Shown here piece after piece: positions 6,371-7,786 of a stretch of DNA of 7,786 nt (within the stretch, counting starts at the first letter, position 1; each line of letters starts with the position of its first letter). This stretch comes from Acidobacteriaceae bacterium (GTDB taxonomy: Bacteria; Acidobacteriota; Terriglobia; Terriglobales; Acidobacteriaceae). Under the pieces are notes generated by a model, which was given only the letters and a program-made list of their open reading frames with translations, ran no database searches and was not told the DNA's origin. The translations under genes were made by a program, and so were the position numbers. The stretch spans positions 25,620 to 33,405 of the forward strand of contig PLBD01000359.1 of assembly GCA_003135315.1 (NCBI GenBank). Direction: 5' to 3'.

Positions 6371-6949
6371 ATGATGCGCAGTTTTCTAGTGACGCTTTTG
6401 CTAATCGCCGCAGTCGCAGCTACAGCTGCTGCCGGCACAATCGAAGGGACAGTTTCGCCTGGTAAAGCCTCGGTCGTGTATGTAGACACCGTCGCGGGCA
6501 AGACCTTTCCGGCGCCTGCTCAGCAGCCCGTCATGGACCAGAAGGGCTTGATGTTCAGCCCGCACGTTATGGTTGTTCAAGTGGGAACGACCGTCGAGTT
6601 CCTGAATAGCGACAATGTACAACACAACGTCTTCTGGCCATCGATCAGCGGCAATAAGAAACTCGGCCATAACCTCGGGACCTGGCCGAAGGGCGATAAG
6701 CGGCCCTTTAAGTTCGATAACGTTGGCGTAGTGGCATTGCTTTGCAATGTTCACCCGGAGATGGCAGGCTACATCATCGTCAGCCCCACACCATACTTCG
6801 CTGAGACTGACGCCAGTGGAAATTACAAGATCGAGAACGTGCCCGACGGCAAGTACAACGTCGTCGCCTGGCATGAAGGCATGAAACCACAGACCAAGTC
6901 TGTTGACGTTGCCGGTACAGGCAAAGCCGACTTCACCCTTTCCAAATAA
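6371..6949 (+). CDS. Exported type-1 copper protein (cupredoxin) with carboxypeptidase-regulatory-like tail
   Basis: A 192-residue periplasmic blue-copper electron carrier. Residues 1-22 are a signal peptide (MMRSFLVTLLLIAAVAATAAAG). The cupredoxin fold covers about 23-137. Likely ligands are H85 (in NVQHNVFW), C125, H128 and M131 in CNVHPEM. The C-x2-H-x2-M spacing equals that of amicyanin and is shorter than the plastocyanin/pseudoazurin (C-x2-H-x4-M) or rusticyanin (C-x4-H-x4-M) patterns. Residues 141-190 (TDASGNYKIENVPDGKYNV) form a carboxypeptidase-regulatory/transthyretin-like beta-sandwich, a common attachment or adhesion module in exported proteins. The gene lies 42 bases after the cytochrome-porin gene with no terminator between them, so the product is a good candidate for the periplasmic partner of the outer-membrane heme. 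A hairpin terminator follows. The natural redox partners cannot be proved from sequence. Confidence 0.88.
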   Translation: MMRSFLVTLLLIAAVAATAAAGTIEGTVSPGKASVVYVDTVAGKTFPAPAQQPVMDQKGLMFSPHVMVVQVGTTVEFLNSDNVQHNVFWPSISGNKKLGHNLGTWPKGDKRPFKFDNVGVVALLCNVHPEMAGYIIVSPTPYFAETDASGNYKIENVPDGKYNVVAWHEGMKPQTKSVDVAGTGKADFTLSK

Positions 6950-6955
6950 CGGACA

Positions 6956-6980
6956 AAGGCGGGCCCGCCCGCCTTCTTTC
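6956..6980 (+). terminator. Rho-independent-type terminator after the cupredoxin gene
   Basis: An 8-bp perfect GC-rich stem, AAGGCGGG (6956-6963) paired with CCCGCCTT (6968-6975), around a CCCG loop, then CTTTC. It begins 6 bases after the cupredoxin stop codon. The U-tract is short and interrupted by C, so some readthrough into the next gene is possible. Confidence 0.75.
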
Positions 6981-7019
6981 CATGGCCAGCAGCGCGCACC
7001 CCGTCTCCAGAGAGGGTAG

Positions 7020-7786
7020 ATGTTAGGTCGTTTCGCGAACAAAAAGGTCGATCGGGAATGGTTGAACACCAATTTCCCCTGCATGATGGCGTGCCCGGCA
7101 CACACCAATGCCGGCCGCTATGTCTCGCTCATCGCAGAGGGCAAGTTCGAAGAGGCCTACCGCTATGCGCGCGATCCCAATCCCATGGCCAGTATCTGTG
7201 GACGCGTCTGCGCGCACCCGTGTGAGACTGCATGCAGGCGAGGCCAGATCGATCGCCCAATCTCCATTCGAGCTCTTAAGCGCTTCCTGACCGAGCGCCA
7301 CGGGCCCGAGTCGCGTCATCCAGTTGCGCCTACTACTCGGGCTGCCGAGAAACTTCCCTACAAGGTGGCTGTTATCGGCGGAGGCCCGGTTGGTCTTTCG
7401 GCGGCGCACGATCTGGCATTGATGGGCTACTCGGTGACCATCTTCGAAGCGTCGCCGGTTGCCGGCGGAATGTTGTACCTGGGAATCCCGGAGTATCGTC
7501 TGCCGCGAAGTGTGGTCGAGGCGCAGGTGCGAGAGATTCTCGAAACCGGCGACATCACGCTGCGCCTGAACTCTATTGCGGGACGCGACTTCACCGTTGG
7601 CGAGTTGAGGCATCAAGGCTTCGACGCAGTGCTGATCGCAGTCGGCGCACATCGAAGCCGCGACTTGTCGATACCGGGTGTCGATCTGGACGGTGTGCAT
7701 CGCGGCATCGAGTTTCTGCTCAACGTAAACCTGGGCTACAAATTCACCATCGGGAAGAAAGTGCTGGTCATCGGCGGCGGCAACGT
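7020..7786 (+). CDS. Fe-S/FAD pyridine-nucleotide oxidoreductase, GltD-like (3' end cut by window)
   Basis: The first 255 residues of a cytoplasmic oxidoreductase related to the glutamate synthase small subunit (GltD) and the N-terminal half of dihydropyrimidine dehydrogenase. These proteins move electrons between NAD(P)H, FAD and Fe-S clusters. Residues 20-90 form an alpha-helical Fe-S domain with six Cys: C21, C25 (CMMACP), C60, C64, C68 and C72 (CGRVCAHPCETAC). An FAD Rossmann motif, VIGGGPVGLSAA, lies at 118-129 with E143 as the expected ribose-binding acid; GGMLYLGIPEYRLPR (149-163) is typical of the family. VLVIGGGN (248-255) opens the second, NAD(P)-binding Rossmann fold, where the window ends. 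An in-frame TAG directly precedes ATG 7020, fixing the earliest start; GAGAGG lies 4 bases upstream. No adjacent glutamate synthase large subunit is visible, so glutamate synthase itself is not implied. It lies behind the terminator, so its link to the redox operon is uncertain. Confidence 0.9.
   Translation, partial: MLGRFANKKVDREWLNTNFPCMMACPAHTNAGRYVSLIAEGKFEEAYRYARDPNPMASICGRVCAHPCETACRRGQIDRPISIRALKRFLTERHGPESRHPVAPTTRAAEKLPYKVAVIGGGPVGLSAAHDLALMGYSVTIFEASPVAGGMLYLGIPEYRLPRSVVEAQVREILETGDITLRLNSIAGRDFTVGELRHQGFDAVLIAVGAHRSRDLSIPGVDLDGVHRGIEFLLNVNLGYKFTIGKKVLVIGGGN

Noticed and set aside
7023..7700. Long (225-codon) minus-strand open frame
   Set aside because: Antisense to a clear Fe-S/FAD oxidoreductase with intact motifs; a shadow caused by codon bias.
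7020..7786. Naming the last gene gltD
   Set aside because: The Fe-S domain and flavin motifs are shared by many oxidoreductases, the C-terminus is missing and no glutamate synthase large subunit is adjacent.

Overview
This 7.8-kb window looks like chromosomal DNA from a Gram-negative, probably soil or freshwater bacterium. Three proteins imply an outer membrane: an OmpA-type protein, a beta-barrel with a C-terminal aromatic sorting signal, and an exported cupredoxin. The style of the ammonium transporter and OmpA-like protein makes me think of Acidobacteriota; this is an impression from protein style, not a search result. Codon use and GC content look uniform. I see no mobile elements, tRNA or rRNA genes, or CRISPR repeats.

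Left half, minus strand (read right to left): an Amt-family ammonium transporter (2431-4125) with an unusual exported N-terminal extension; then a 340-base gap holding a perfect 20-bp CRP-type palindrome; then a periplasmic or outer-membrane OmpA-C-domain protein (1167-2090) whose usual peptidoglycan-binding aspartate is serine; then, 39 bases later, a ClC-family chloride/proton antiporter (1-1127) that runs off the left edge.

Centre: a divergent intergenic region of about 540 bases (4126-4666). It contains a second CRP-type site (TGTGA-N6-TCACA, 4544-4559) placed exactly 41.5 bases upstream of the start predicted by a plausible -10 box. This is the geometry of a class II activated promoter facing right. 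A possible 58-codon small ORF lies on the opposite strand.

Right half, plus strand: an exported monoheme c-type cytochrome fused to a long outer-membrane barrel (4667-6328, architecture like Cyc2-type porin-cytochromes), followed 42 bases later by a periplasmic type-1 copper protein with amicyanin-like ligand spacing and a carboxypeptidase-regulatory-like tail (6371-6949). A GC-rich hairpin terminator follows. The last gene (7020 to the right edge) is an Fe-S/FAD pyridine-nucleotide oxidoreductase related to the glutamate synthase small subunit.

The most interesting reading is that the heme-porin and blue copper protein form a two-gene electron-transfer module across the outer membrane and periplasm, switched by a CRP/FNR-family regulator that may also act on the OmpA-like/ClC transcript. 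The electron donor or acceptor cannot be told from sequence. The Cyc2/rusticyanin comparison (iron oxidation) is an architectural analogy only.
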